A DNA stretch of 64,000 bases from Chionoecetes opilio. Its lineage: Eukaryota > Arthropoda > Malacostraca > Decapoda > Majidae. Location of the stretch: positions 12,501-76,500 of the forward strand of contig JACEEZ010006496.1 in NCBI GenBank assembly GCA_016584305.1, written 5' to 3'. Under the pieces are notes generated by a model, which was not told where the DNA came from, made no database searches, and saw nothing but the letters and a program-made list of their open reading frames with translations. Each line of letters begins with the position of its first letter. Position 1 is the first letter of the stretch. Below are positions 1 through 12,725 of the stretch, in pieces. A program made the translations under genes and the position numbers.

Positions 1-1083
1 AGATTAATACAGGGAGAACAAACTGCATTCAATATATTTGGCCGAGAAAGCATAAATTACCCAATACAAAATTATGTATAGCAAATTTAGCAATGATAAC
101 TATTGTTCAGGTTGCATTATGTGGTGGAGATCTTATTACATATTTTTCCATAGCTGCTTGTGATCAAGACCCTTGTGGTGCCAAGGAAGGCAGCAGCACA
201 GGTGAAAAAAGAAGTATGGTCTTCAGCCTAAGAACCCTGAGGCGACAGATGAGTATATCAGCAGCCAGTATGCAAGAAGGTGGGAATTTTTTCTATTCAT
301 TAATATTAAATAGATAAGTTCAATCTGAATTAGGCCAATAAGGCAAGCAATATATTATGTGTGATGATGGATGATAGTAAAAAAAAAAACAAGTATCACA
401 AAATTTTCCTCATCAGCAACAGATTATTTTGCTTGCTCTTTGTCAGTCATTTGTTACATGACAAGCATAGCTACCCTGCCAACATGTGACCATGCCTGGT
501 ATAACCACTGCCAGCACTTTCTTATCAACAATTGAGACTTAAGACAGTTGCTTATGTAATAATTAATAATAATAAAAGTAGTAATCTTTCAATAATGTAT
601 GCTCATCCAGCATAATTTCACCTTATACTCTGGTTTCATTGATGACTCAGATGATTCAGAGACTGAAAGCTGAAAGGTAACAAGTGATAGATGCTTCTTT
701 AATTAACTAGGTTTTGTTACACAGAAATATGAACACCAATGAAGTCATGGATAGCCATGCCGTGAATGTGATTTACCACACTTTATGATGTACCATGAGG
801 ATCACTCACTAAGTTGTAGTAGTTGTTGAAGAATTTTACAGTTCTTATTCAAAAATCAGTTTTTCATCATTTATATGATGTACTGTCCGCATTATTCTTA
901 GTGTAGTAAGACCAAAATTAATCCAGGCTGAACAATCTCTTAAAGAAAGCTACGTGGCTGAGAAAGCACAAATAAATTATCTTTGTACAAAGAGATATAT
1001 TCGTGCAGATTGCATTACATAATGGAATTTTACTCATGGTGTATTTCCACAGCTACCTGTGATCAAGGATAGTAACTGTTCAC
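1..1083. other. AT-rich stretch without a recognisable gene
   Basis: No open frame here has a recognisable domain or convincing splice structure. The one frame of moderate length (93-317) has no family signature. I see no repeat structure beyond low complexity. Confidence 0.5.
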
Positions 1084-1086
1084 TTT

Positions 1087-1087
<1 letters not shown>

Positions 1088-1172
<85 letters not shown>

Positions 1173-1206
1173 CACTGTGTGTGTTTGTGTGTTTGTGTGT
1201 GTGTGC
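1088..1206. repeat. (GT)n microsatellite
   Basis: About 83 bp of uninterrupted GT is followed by an imperfect GT/TTTG tail. The frames read through it on both strands (poly Cys-Val and poly Thr-His) are artefacts of the repeat. Confidence 0.95.
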
Positions 1207-1237
1207 ATGTGTGCATACCAGAAATTAGCGTTTAAAG

Positions 1238-1569
1238 CAGGAGTGTCAAACTCAAAATATTCCGAGGGCCAATTCTTATTTTAGTTGATGTCTCGAGTGC
1301 CAACAAAGTACGTAACACGTTTGCAGGACTTAAGTTTACAGCCTTACACGATGACTTAACTGGCACATCATGAATACGTTATTTGATTTTGATTAATTTT
1401 ACGTAATAAACTGACACAAAATTACAACAAAATCATACATTAATTATATTATATTTTCCTCCATAACTGTCGTAATTTCACGGGCTGATAAACTTTACCA
1501 TCCTCTCGCGGGCCACTTATGACAATCCCAAGGGCCACATTTGGCCCGCAGGCCATTAGTTTAGAACTG
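1238..1569. mobile_element. hAT-like non-autonomous element (MITE)
   Basis: The left end begins CAGGAGTGTCAAACTC and is followed by GAGGGCCA. The right end carries GGGCCACATTTGGCCCG and closes with a degraded inverse of the left end (AGTTTAGAACTG). This arrangement, with GGGCCA/TGGCCC motifs near both ends, is typical of a widespread hAT-derived MITE group. No exact 8-bp target duplication is visible, so the copy is probably old. There is no coding capacity. Confidence 0.6.
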
Positions 1570-1949
1570 CATATAATTTATACTCTGTGGCATTATATGT
1601 TTCTGGCTTGATTAAAAAGATGACAACTGAATATGGGATTTGAATTTATAGAAAATTAAGAAAGGGAAAAAGATGTTTTGTATTGGTCATGATATTTTTC
1701 CTAACCAAAATTTGGAAACTTTCAGGGCTCCAATGACACCTACCCCACAGCCAAGGACATTGCTTCAGCATAAAGAAATTCACAACACTCATCTCCCGGG
1801 ATTGACTGCTCTCCACAAGTCTCTGGAAAACTACCCCATGGAGTTTGCAGACACTGAAGATTTACCAAACTCACACAGGCGTAATCATGGTTCTAACGTT
1901 TGGGGTAAAATATTGAATACATATGAGTGTACATGATACTTTCCATCCA

Positions 1950-2130
1950 TTTTTTCTTCACATGTCAACCACTCCTCAGATAACTCATTTCCACTGCTTG
2001 AATCTTAGACCTCTGGTATTTATTCCACGTCCAAGTCTCACTTGTATATGTCACTGTAGGAAGTAATGCTGTCCATTAATACCCTTTTTCACTTCATTAC
2101 TCAACGTCCTCTCATCATGCAACACAAATA
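1950..2130 (-). pseudogene. LINE reverse transcriptase C-terminal remnant
   Basis: On the minus strand, about 2056 down to 1965 reads a short open stretch containing SETWTWNKYQ and IQAVEMSYLR. These resemble the region after the RT domain in RTE-like LINEs (YxSETWTWN...R..A.EM..LR). A stop follows directly and the flanks are out of frame. It belongs to the same broad group as the remnant at 33.7-34.5 kb. Confidence 0.55.
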
Positions 2131-3458
2131 TCCCATTGCTTGCTGTCCATGTTGTGGTGTCTCATATTTCTACTTCCATGCTCCATGCTGGATTATTAAC
2201 ACTCATTAATTCCTCAAAATATTCTATTCACCTTTTGACATCCTCATTTTCTCTCAGCATCTCTTCACCATTATTCCATCTAGTTCCTTTCTTTTTGTAC
2301 TGTACTTCGTCCAAATATTCTCTCTAAAATATTTTCTCTCGTTCCATTTTCTCTAAAAATCTCACTCAGATTCCTTCCAAAATTCTCATCCACTTTCAAT
2401 TTTTTTGTGATAACCCATTTCACTCCTTTTGCATGTGCTCTGTTTTCCTGCTATCCCTTACATGCTCAGACACATTTCTCTGTTGAGTTTAGACATATGC
2501 ATGCCTCTTGATCTATTACTTGCTTGACTTCATCTGTCCACCGGCATGCCATTTATTTCCTTATTTTCACCTCTGTGCCCACCCAAAGACTACTGTATAC
2601 AGTAGTCTTTGGCCCACCAATTGTTCCTTAACCCTTAGTATTCATTCTTTGAAGAACCTAAACACATTTTGAACCTCTTCTTTTTTTATATCTCTGATAT
2701 ACCACTCAATTCATACGCCAATTTCTGCCTGTAATCCCCCCAAAACTTCTTCATTATCAATCTTTTTTAAGACTAATCCCTCTCCTCTTATCCCTGGACT
2801 GTTTTCAGAACATCTATATGTCATGCACTTTCATTTTCATTAATACTGCTAGGGGATTCATTCTTTCGATATTGCCTCTAACCACTTTCGAATCAGTTAT
2901 CTCTCCTTTCAGTCTCCCATATGTGGCTATATAATTTATCAGGCCTTTCTAACCATTCTGTGAATTCCCTCTTCTCCCTGTATACCTATATATCATCCTA
3001 TGTTTAAAATAGGTGTTTGATAAAGCCTAAAACAACTCTTGTCGTGCAGATCACCAAATTACCACTATATTCTCATACCTCCCCAGTACACCCTACTTAC
3101 CAACAATTTTCTTCTTCTTTAAATCTTATTTATTATGGCATGCATGGCAGAAAATGCAGAGCATTGTACACTGGTTCTCACTTTTTCATCTTGCATGAAA
3201 CGTTTGCATCTGTCCTTGCCTTCCATAATGAAATACATCACCAGTTGTGACCATTGCACACGTTAAAACCCCGAAGATGCAGTGCTATTATTATCTGCAT
3301 TATTGTTTGATATGTTAAAGTATCCATCTATGTGCCTGGCATCTGTAGTAATTTGATATCATTTAGTGTAAAGTAGCTGTATGGTACTTGTTATTTTACA
3401 TTTCCAATATCGTGCAGAAAACATAAATGGTAGTGTTGACTGTTGCCTTAATTAGAGG

Positions 3459-3489
<31 letters not shown>

Positions 3490-4400
3490 AGTGTGTGGGT
3501 GATTGTTTGTTCTATTTGGTATAGTCAGGCTAATACTGTTTTACAATTATTACAGTATCTGTTTTGGTTTTTGCCTTGTGTAGGTGATTCTAACAGAAGA
3601 GTCATTCATACTGCAATACCATTATTATCTGCCTATTGGTAATATGTCCATGATTATGATATCAGGCCCAATATTTTTCTGGTATTCAACATTGCAACAG
3701 TCCTGCATGTGTTGGATGTCAAGTCTAGCTGATGGAATTCCTTAATAAAATTAAATTGATCACTATGTTCTTCTATTTACCTTCTAATGAATTATATATA
3801 TAGTTAAAATATAAGGTGAATAAAGTAATAGGAAGGGAATAAACGAAAAGGCAGGGTATGGGATGCTTAAATAGAAATACTTAATTAAGACTCCTAAAAA
3901 GCTGCTGTGTTTCGATTCATCTCCTGAAGATGGCGCAGCGTCCGTCCTCCAAACTTTAACACGCACCCCTCTATCCTCTATATACTATCCTTACTATCCT
4001 TGGTGGCCACGGTGAGAGCGTCTTCCATCTACGTCACTATTTGACCGGAGTTGCCAGATTTTTCTGTTCGTATACGAAGTGGGTTTATACTTGGTATTTT
4101 GGTACTTTGGCTGTACTAACAAGCTTGACGCATGCTCGCACTGAGCCTGCGGAGGGTAGATGTGAACTTGTGTAGTCAAACATCGTACATTTCCAGAAGT
4201 TTTAATATATCGGTACGGTTACGCTAGCCATCGAAGCACTATAAGTTGTAGCTCATCCATATACGAGAAAATGCGTACCAAGGAAATTGAAGGAATGGAT
4301 GTCACAATGAGAGTTATGTGATATCACGCTCGCTGCTCAGGAACAGTACTATGTTCAGCGTATAAAAATATAGAAATACAACATGTTCGTCGTTCATTGC
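2131..4400. other. Gene-free AT-rich stretch
   Basis: Pyrimidine-rich, AT-rich sequence. The only distinct feature I see is a short (TA)n run at 3461-3486. The open frames are short and carry no recognisable domain. Confidence 0.4.
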
Positions 4401-4501
4401 AGTTTCCATCGTTTAAGCAGAGAGCTTACCGAGAGGTGTCACTCGGGCCGCGCTATTTTGGATTTTGAACAGGTGGCGCCGCTATGCGAATGGTGCAATC
4501 C

Positions 4502-4767
4502 GTCAAAAGTGTCACAATGCTTATATCATTACAGTGCACGGTGTTGTGCCTTTTCAATACCCTAAGACGCAAATATATGTAGTATTACGTTAAAATAATG
4601 AACTGAAGTGGTTACAGGGTTCCCAGAATTGGGAGTTCCCCTAAATTTGGGGGGGGCTCAAAAGTGTCAAAATGCTTATATCATTACTGTGCACGGTGTT
4701 GTGCCTTTTCAATACCCCAAGACGCAAATATATGTAGTATTAAGTTAGAATAATGAACTGAAGTGGT
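4502..4767. repeat. Tandem duplication, about 110-bp units 160 bp apart
   Basis: The block at about 4502-4611 (from CAAAAGTGTCACAATGC to GAACTGAAGTGG) recurs at about 4662-4767 with a few substitutions. The segment between them includes a G-run. The second unit ends about 75 bp before the inverted-repeat element that starts at 4844. Confidence 0.8.
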
Positions 4768-4843
4768 ATTGATGGATGTATTTTTTTTTACTACACCTTT
4801 TGTTCCTTTTGTATTTCATACCGAAGCCCCGTCATTCCAATAA

Positions 4844-5948
4844 ATGGGGAGTTTTCAAAGCTAAGCCGCCAGATGTCCCTCGCGCATCTCACATCCTCAG
4901 CACTTTCAGGCTGAATGATCTATCATTTACCGTAAATTCCCTGTACTTCTTTGGGACATATCAGAATTACCCTTCAATACAACAACTGAAACAGTTCTTA
5001 ATAAAAAATGTAGTTTATCATTTTATTTGTCTGCACTTGGTGAAAATATTGGCAAAACAATTGAACATTTGAAAACTCAATCTTTAAAAATCGTCTTTTC
5101 ATAAAAAAACGCAAGTTCAAGCAGAATGAGGCTTCAGGAAATATCTACTTGTATGTAAGCATTCACTGAGTACCTGTTTTGGGTGTGTCTGTCTGTCTTG
5201 CGACGAACATTTAACCAAAACAGAGTGTGGCGTTCAGCATCTCCACAGAAACCATCCCGCCGGCAGGATCTGTTATCATCCACTTTCCTGTAGACACCAC
5301 ACGGGTAGGAACTCAGCTCCTCCTTACCTCACAGCTCATATCTCTGATACTCCTAACTCCTCAATACCAGAAACTGTCATCCTAACTATTATCACCCGCT
5401 TATCTCATCACACTCTCTATCCTCTACTGGAATATTCGTGGCATCCGCTCCCACATACCGTTTCCCACATAAAGGAGACTTTCGTCTTTCGAGACGGAAA
5501 TAGTAAACAAACGCTCTCAACTGTCTTCCATCCCGGACTGTTCGTTGAGGTGCCAAGCACTTAAATTACTTCTTGGTTAAATGTTCGTCGCAAGAGAGAC
5601 ATATACACCCAAAACAGGTACTCAGTGAATGCTTACATACAAGTAGATATTTCCTGAAGCCTCATTCTGCTTGAACTTGTGTTTTTTTATGAAAAGACGA
5701 TTTTTAAAGATTGAGTTTTCAAATATTCAATTGTTTTGCCAATATTTTCACCAAGTGCAGACAAATAAAATGATAAACTACATTTTTTATTAAGAACTGT
5801 TTCAGTTGTTGTATTGAAGGGTAATTCTGATGTCCCAAAGAAGTACAGAGAATTTACGGTAAATGATAGATCATTCAGCCTGAAAGTGCTGAGGATGTGA
5901 GAGCCTGAGAGACAGGCTTGAGCGTGAGCTTATTAGAAAACTCCCCAT
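4844..5948. mobile_element. 1.1 kb DNA element with ~370-bp terminal inverted repeats
   Basis: The left arm (about 4844-5216) and right arm (about 5575-5948) are reverse complements over roughly 370 bp, with a few indels. The outer ends are ATGGGGAGTTTTC and GAAAACTCCCCAT. The spacer of about 360 bp encodes no recognisable protein. Arms this long relative to the spacer point to a foldback-type non-autonomous DNA transposon. A second, shorter inverted pair (about 30 bp, near 4420-4450 and 6868-6897) encloses this element and the minisatellite, so it may sit inside a larger element. No clear target duplication is seen. Confidence 0.8.
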
Positions 5949-6007
5949 TGTCTCCAATCTCAATACCCTCTCCCCCCCACACACATTTTGTTTTGGCTGA
6001 AGTCAAA

Positions 6008-6585
6008 ATGGGTGAGTGAATGGGTGGGGGTGATGGGTAATGGGTGAGTGAATGGGTGTGGGGGGTGATGGGTAATGGGTGAGTGAATGGGTTGGGGGTG
6101 ATGGGTAATGGGTGAGGGAATAGGTGGGGGGTGATGGGTAATGGGTGAGTGAATGGGTTGGGGGTGATGGGTAATGGGTGAGTGAATGGGTTGGGGGTGA
6201 TGGGTAATGGGTGAGTTAATGGGTGGGGGTGATGGGTAATGGGTGTGGGGTGATGAGTGAGTGAATGGGTGGGGGTTGATGGGTGAGGGAATAGGTGGGG
6301 GGTGAGTGAATGGGTGTGGGGTAATGGGTGAGTGAATGGGTGGGGGGTGATGGGTAATGGGTGAGTGAATGGGTGGGGGGTGATGGGTAATGGGTGAGTG
6401 AATGGGTTGGGGGTGATGGGAAATGGGTGATTGATTGATTTAACGCCAAAAAGGTGAATGTGCCAGACAAGGGAAATGGGTGAGCGAATGGGTGTGGGGT
6501 GATGGGTATGGGTGAGTGAATGGGTGGGGGGTGATGGGTAATGGGTGAGTGCATGGGTGTGTGGTGATGGGTAATGGGTGAGTGG
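6008..6585. repeat. G-rich minisatellite (GGGTGAGTGAATGGGTGG type)
   Basis: Some 15 imperfect units of 30-37 bp are built from GGTGAGTGAATGGGT and GGGGGTGATGGGTAAT. One unit near 6430-6475 is disrupted by unrelated sequence. The purine strand is strongly G-rich. The His/Pro/Ser-rich frame read through it on the minus strand is a repeat artefact. Confidence 0.95.
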
Positions 6586-7044
6586 AGGAATTCCCTCCCT
6601 TCTTTGATTCCTTATTTCTTTCCTCGTCAGTTCCTCTTCTGACTCTTCATCTCTCCAATTTCTTCCTTACTCCTTATTCCTCCTTTCCTTCTCTCATATC
6701 TCCTTCCTTCCCTCTCTCCCACCTTCCATTATCACCCCATCATCACAAAAAGGAGGAGCGATTCCCCCTCTATCTGCACGGGCGACTGTCAGTGCGTGCA
6801 CCGGGACTGCACCCACCGCTAGGATCGCTGCCGTCCATGAAATCAAAATGGTGCGCCATGTTAAATCACCCGAGTGACACCTCTCGGTAAGCTCTCTGGT
6901 TCAAGTATGTAGTTCTTCACGTGTCCATCTACCATAATCCAATAATTCATGGATGGTTTGATGCTATTGAGATATGGTTATTTCGTTATTGCAACATGAT
7001 GTCCCACGTTTTAAACGACTGAATGAGGAAACCGTGACATTACA

Positions 7045-7600
7045 TTAAGGTGCGTCCACACTACCGTAGATAACAGTTAAGTCGCCAGGACAACTTTTTT
7101 TTTCTGTTTACAGACGTGTGGTGGCGTTAATACTTACATTTCTACATCCATGATTTCAGGAAAGTCAGAAGGGGCTATCTGGAGAGTCTGTGTCATTTTG
7201 TGTCTTCATCTGTGTCATAATATGGCTATAAATGAACAAATTACAAAAATATCTACAAAGTGGCTACCAACAGTAGAGTCTCCATCTAGTGTTTATTTAC
7301 TGAGTGTCGTACCGCTGTCGTCGTCGCCCGAAAAAAAAACCGCGTAGCGAAATTTGAAACCGTCTATACTTGCAGATACAAAGCATAAAACAACGCTGAA
7401 ACAGGGTAGATTATACAGTCATGATATAAACTACTGTGTATCATCTTCAGTGGCACATAAAAATCAGTAGTGATGCTATAATTCGTAATATTTGGCGGCT
7501 GGCGACATGACTGCAGGTGGCGATTTTACTGTTATCTACGGTAGGCATTACGTTGTGCATTACGATGCGCATCGTAATGCCTAGTGTGGACGCACCTTTA
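7045..7600. mobile_element. PIF/Harbinger-type MITE
   Basis: The terminal inverted repeats AGGTGCGTCCACACTA (from 7048) and TAGTGTGGACGCACCT (to 7597) are flanked on both sides by TTA (7045-7047 and 7598-7600). A 3-bp TWA target duplication is the hallmark of PIF/Harbinger insertion. A second inverted match (CCGTAGATAACAGTAA type) lies inside each end. There is no coding capacity. Confidence 0.75.
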
Positions 7601-7820
7601 GGGATTTACATGATTATACCATAACTTGTAACTCATTTTATATATCTACACTGCCTGGGAGGAGGCCGGCAAAACCGACCTCCTACCCTTGTTGTACATT
7701 CAACAATAAACCATTAAATTCAATTCAATTCAATGATTATGGAAAGGATCGAGGATGCCGATTGCACAACTTTACTCCCAAAGTGACAAGTATATTATTT
7801 TTGTTACGCTCACTCAGTTA

Positions 7821-7822
<2 letters not shown>

Positions 7823-7856
<34 letters not shown>
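7823..7856. repeat. (TC)n microsatellite
   Basis: A run of 34 bp of TC. Confidence 0.9.
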
Positions 7857-7861
<5 letters not shown>

Positions 7862-8045
7862 CAGTTGTTGGGGGGAAGTTACTATTATCCTTAAAGATAA
7901 GTCCATCATTATTACAACTGTAGCCAAGCGGAGACAGGGACGAGATACACACTGACTACCACTCATGTAGGTAGACACCAGCGAGAACGAGATATATAAT
8001 AGGAGAATATATAAAGTGTAAATTGACTTCCACGTCCACTTACTA

Positions 8046-8965
8046 GAAGTGTATAGGTGTCTTGCACTGACGTCACGATCTAGCGTCTTCAAGCCAAATG
8101 CCGCCGTCTTCAAGCCAAATGCCGCCCGTCGGAGCGAGCTGGTGGACCAACAAACTCCACTTGCCGCCCGTGTTTGCCAGCTTAATGGTAATTTTCCCCT
8201 ACCAAATATATGTTTATCAGTATAAAAGATATACTGTTATCTTCGGTAATGTTTGTTCTATAATATTATCAAATAAAAAACCGTAAAACACACCAAAGAA
8301 TGACCATTATGAGACCCGCAAGAAATATGCATGAATTTAATATTCATCAACTCTAGCTCCCATTTAATATTTTGCTCGAAAACTTTTTACATGGACAATA
8401 TCAATAGAAGCGGAATTTCATTAGCTTTCCATTGATATATTTCGTTATCTGATAAATAAATTAGAACCATGTATATAAATTAGCGTTAACTAAATAAATA
8501 ACACCATCAATCGGGAAAAACTACCCGATTTCATGTTATTTATTTAGTTAACGCTAATTTATGCATGCTTCTAATTCATTTATCAGATAACGAAATACAT
8601 CAATGGAAAGCTAATGAAATTCCGCTTCTATAGATATTGTCCATGTAAAAAGTTTTCGAGCAAAATATTAAATGGGAGCTGGAGTTGGTGAATTATTAAG
8701 TTCATGCATATTTCTTGCGGGTTTAATGGCCATTCTTTAGTGTGTTTTACGGTTCTTTATTTGATAATATTATAGAACAAACATTTCCGAAGATAACAGT
8801 ATATCTTTTATACTGATAAACATATATTTAGTAGGGGAAAAGTACCATAAGCTGGCAAACACGGGCGGCAAGTGGAGTTTGTTGGTCCTCCAGCTCGCAT
8901 TTCCCGCGCCTGTCGCAGCCACAACAAGGGCTGTGACGTCACGTGCAAGACACTTATAGAGTAAG
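8046..8965. mobile_element. ~0.9 kb near-perfect hairpin element
   Basis: Two arms of more than 400 bp meet at a short loop near 8515-8530 (ATCGGGAAAAACTACCCGAT). The outer ends read GTGTCTTGCAC...TGACGTCAC and GTGACGTCACGTGCAAGACAC. Near the left end a 20-24 bp block (CTTCAAGCCAAATGCCGCC) is duplicated in tandem. The inner arm shares long stretches with the element at 32498-33096 (for example ATAATATTATCAAATAAAAAA and ATGCATGAA), so both belong to one hairpin family with different ends. No protein is encoded and no target duplication was found. Confidence 0.8.
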
Positions 8966-9035
8966 AAAGGCTATACATGTATTGATAATGACTTGTATTT
9001 ACTCTGCTTTACTTCGAATCGTTTCAATACCCAAA

Positions 9036-9041
<6 letters not shown>

Positions 9042-9073
<32 letters not shown>
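9042..9073. repeat. (AG)n microsatellite
   Basis: About 32 bp of AG. Confidence 0.9.
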
Positions 9074-9075
<2 letters not shown>

Positions 9076-9925
9076 CATCTTTTATATAATGCTTCACCTT
9101 TCTTTAAGCCTTTGAAATGGACCTATAAGCTAATTAAGAGAATGTGGATTTTTTGTATTGAGTCTGTGAAAGTGATTTTTTTTTTATCATTTATATGTAC
9201 GGGGGGCAGGTGGGAGGGAGAGGAAGAGAGAGACAGAGAATGTAAACAAATACCCGGCGAGCTGGCAGGATAAGCCGTGTCAGAGGCTGTCAGTGTGGAG
9301 GCCTAACTGCAATAAAACACAGTGGTGGCACGTAATGGGATAAGGGTTGCGGCGTGTGCTGTGTGGCGGCGCGGGATGGGCCAGAGTGCCGATAACAGAG
9401 GGGGGGCGCTGGCACTGCTTGGCTCCTGGCTGGCCTCGACGTGGCACTCAGCCCCGGACTATGGTATGGAGGGGAGGGCGATGCATAGATTACCATGTCT
9501 TAGGGTCATTATGAGCTTATGTACGTCATTACTTCCCTAGAACCTTGTTGATTTGGTTATGAGTTTATAAATACGGTATCAGTTCAGGGTTACAGGGAGT
9601 TTCGTACCCAGGTATTGTTAGTTGTTTCGTACACTGATTTTGAGTTTTTTCGTACATACCTGGTGTCGATTCGTAACTAGTAATCAAGTTCAACTCTGAG
9701 CTGAGTGTACGAAACGACTATGTTTCATATAAACTACGAAACAACTTTTTGGTGTACGAATCTACTGGTGTACGAAACAACTTGTGTACGAACTGACTGC
9801 ACCCCGGTATAACGTGTAATCAGGTTAAGCTCAGAATCACTATTGGGATGAATTTTGTGGTGTCTGTGAATGCTTGTGATATTCTACACGCTGCTGTGAT
9901 GAGTAGGCAATGCTGATGGTACCTG

Positions 9926-10875
9926 GAACTGTCGCCGATAGGAACACTCCCCGACGTCGGCGAGTGTTCCAATTTTTCACGTTGGCGAGTGTTCCTATTA
10001 CCCGTTTTTCTGCATTCAGGGATTAAATACCAACAGTAGCCTGAATAGTAATGCTAGGTTATGTGTTTAGGTTAGGTTAGATTCCTTTTCGTATATTACA
10101 CGTTGAACTGTTACTGAAAAGGGTATTATTCCAGATGAACACCGAATTCACTATGGTGGACGAAACTATTTTATTCTGGTGAGTTTTGATGCGTTTTTAA
10201 TTAATCTGTTAACCATTTCTGTCGCAATTTTTTTCTTTTAATAAGTTAGGTAAAAGTTGTTATTATTTTATTTTTTTAGTTAGGTTAGGTATAAGTTAGG
10301 TTAGGTAGGCTCAATTTGTTTATTTTTCTTGTCATTTTTGTCAAAAAAATATACATATATATTTGTGACAGAAACGGTTAGCAGATTAATTTTAAAAAAC
10401 GCATCAAAACTCACCAGAAAAAAATTGTCTCTGTATTATTCCAGATGAACACCGAATTCACTTTGGTGGACGAACTATTTTTTTTTGGTGAGTTTTGGTG
10501 TGTTTTGAATTAATCTGCTAACTGTTTCTGCCGCAAATAATTATATATATATTTTTTTTTAGTTAGGTAAAGGTTAGGTTAAGTTACGTAAAGATTAGGC
10601 ATAGGTTAGGTTAGGTTCGGTAAAGGTTAGATTAGGTATAGATTCGGTTAGGTTCAATTTATTTTTTTGTCATTTTTTTTGGCAAATTTCTTTAAAAAAA
10701 AGTGATTCGCGACAGAAACGGTTAGCAGATTGATTAAAAAAACATCAAAACTTACCAGAAAAAAATAGTTTCGTCCACCAAAAAATGTTCGGTGTTCATT
10801 TGGAAATTTACCCCGAAAATTTCCACGTCAGCGAGTGTTCCACTGTCGGTGAGAGTTCCTATCGGTGACAGTTCC
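9926..10875. mobile_element. Composite inverted-repeat element holding two palindromic modules
   Basis: The left end CTGGAACTGTCGCCGATAGG and right end CCTATCGGTGACAGTTCC are inverted repeats. GAGTGTTCC motifs lie just inside both ends. Between them are two copies (about 10121-10432 and 10434-10810) of a palindromic module that starts TATTATTCCAGATGAACACC. The modules contain runs of TTAGGTTAGG. A third copy of the module lies outside at 11171. No coding capacity. Confidence 0.65.
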
Positions 10876-11170
10876 ATAAACCATACTGATAACACTCATA
10901 TTCTGCTTAATGGGTGTATAATACAGTACCCATCATTATAACCAAGGCAAACATTCTAGTGAGTTTGAAATAGCTACTAACATTTCCCCTAACAAGTTTA
11001 CCTCTTTGCATCTTCTCCAACTGTACATATGGTTGGCTGGTTTATGGTACTGTTGTCGACTGAAATTCTCATTGAAACACCAACTGAAAACTCTCATCGA
11101 CGGTGGAATACTTGTCGACGTGGAAAGTTTCGACGACAGTTCCACTTGTAGTACCTAGATGAAAAAAAAA

Positions 11171-11492
11171 GGGTATTATTCCAGATGAACACCGAATTCA
11201 CTTTGGTGGACGAAACTGTTCTTTTCTGGTGAGTTTTGATGTGTTTTGAATTAATCTGCTAACCGTTTCTGTCGCAATTTTGTTTTTGTTTTTTTGTTAG
11301 GTTAGGTTATGTTAGGTAAAGGTTAGGTTTAGGTTTGGTTCGGTTTGGTTCAATTTGTTTTTTTGTAATTTTTGTTGCAAATCACAAAAAAAAACTGATT
11401 TGCGACAGAAACGGTTAGCAGATTAATTCAAAACTCACTAGAAAAAAGTAGTTTTGTCCACCAAAAGTTCGGTGTTCATCTGGAAATTTACC
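11171..11492. mobile_element. Third copy of the palindromic TTAGG-containing module
   Basis: It starts GGGTATTATTCCAGATGAAC and ends GTTCATCTGGAAATTTACC. The arms are reverse complements (AATCTGCTAACCGTTTCTGTCGCAA against GCGACAGAAACGGTTAGCAGATT). The centre carries GTTAGGTTAGGTTATGTTAGG. It is close in structure to the copies at 10121 and 10434. A half-copy (CACTTTGGTGGACGAAATAAC) is seen near 42900. Confidence 0.75.
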
Positions 11493-12590
11493 AAAAAAAT
11501 AATGAAGGGTATTTTATCATTGGACACATTTTTCGCTTGTCCCAAAACACTGTTATACTGCAGTTTAATACAATTCATGTACATTGGTTACATAACCTGA
11601 TCAAAAATGGGGAGGCTGCAGATAAAAGTTTACAATGTGACTGGGGCTAGATTTTCAGACAAGTTCAATTTTTTTTATAATATTTGATGCTTTACCAGAT
11701 GGAAACAGTTTTGTTTTCTGTTCAAACATCTAAAAAGTGTTTTTTGAAATTCAAGAAATTGATGAAAATTATTTTTAAATCCACTTTTAGACGATTTCGC
11801 TGGAAAAAAACACCATCTCCATTTGAAAACACATCAAATAATAACCTAACCGAACTTAACCCTCTAACTAACCTAACCTAACCTAAGAAAAATTAAATGT
11901 TACCACAACATTTCATTGTTACTTTCCCACTCATTCTGACCTATAGAAACAGTAGAAAGGTGAAAAATACTTGAATCCAGACCCTGTCATGCTATACATA
12001 ATAGCCAGGCTGCACCCCCCCCCCAGACCCCCCACTAGTTCACTAACCTAACCAGGGAACTGGTTGCGTAACGTAACCTTGAACGATAGTTCAAGCTTTT
12101 GCTCGTATCTAATCTGTGATTGGAGAAACGGGTAAAGGCTGATTATATATTGGGTGCTGTAATATTAAGATCAAGAACTGGAACTATCTTAAAAAATAGG
12201 AACACTTGCTGACGGCGACAAGAAATCCGGTAGACGAGAGTTCCAGGTAGTAGCCTACCTGGTTGGCTTGCCATTACGTAGTTTGTCTCCTATTGGATGT
12301 GATGATGCCTGGATAGTCATATTTATGCTGGGAATGGTCACGAGTAAGAAACTTTGTCAAGCATTGTCATTGTCAACCAACTTCGTCAACTACATCAAGT
12401 AAATGTTTACCTACGAGCACTGATATTTTACATTTTTTTTAGTTTTTGGTTACTGGTATGACTTATTCACATCAATAAACAACTTTTTATAATGCCATCT
12501 CCATCAATAATTTGAATCAATACTAACCGAGATATTGGTGGGGGTCTGGGATTATAATGTAGTTTCGGGCACACCTGAATAATCAAATAG
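11493..12590. other. Gene-free stretch with scattered CCTAA motifs
   Basis: AT-rich DNA without a recognisable domain. CCTAACCTAACC-like clusters occur near 11840-11885. Degraded GAGTTCC/GGAACAC motifs near 11100-11150 and 12180-12250 resemble the ends of the composite element at 9.9-10.9 kb, which suggests older copies. Confidence 0.4.
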
Positions 12591-12725
12591 GTAATCTAAC
12601 AAAACCTAACCTAACAGTAATCTAACAAAACCTAACCTAACAGTAATCTAACAAAACCTAACCTAACAGTAATCTAACAAAACCTAACCTAACAGTAATC
12701 TAACAAAACCTAACCTAACCTAACA
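12591..12725. repeat. ~26-bp minisatellite with CCTAACCTAAC core
   Basis: Five near-identical units of the type TAATCTAACAAAACCTAACC are followed by extra CCTAA repeats. The core is the complement of the arthropod telomeric repeat TTAGG, embedded in a longer unit. Confidence 0.9.

Noticed and set aside
6216..6554. Pro/His/Ser-rich protein on the minus strand
   Set aside because: The frame is a by-product of the G-rich minisatellite.
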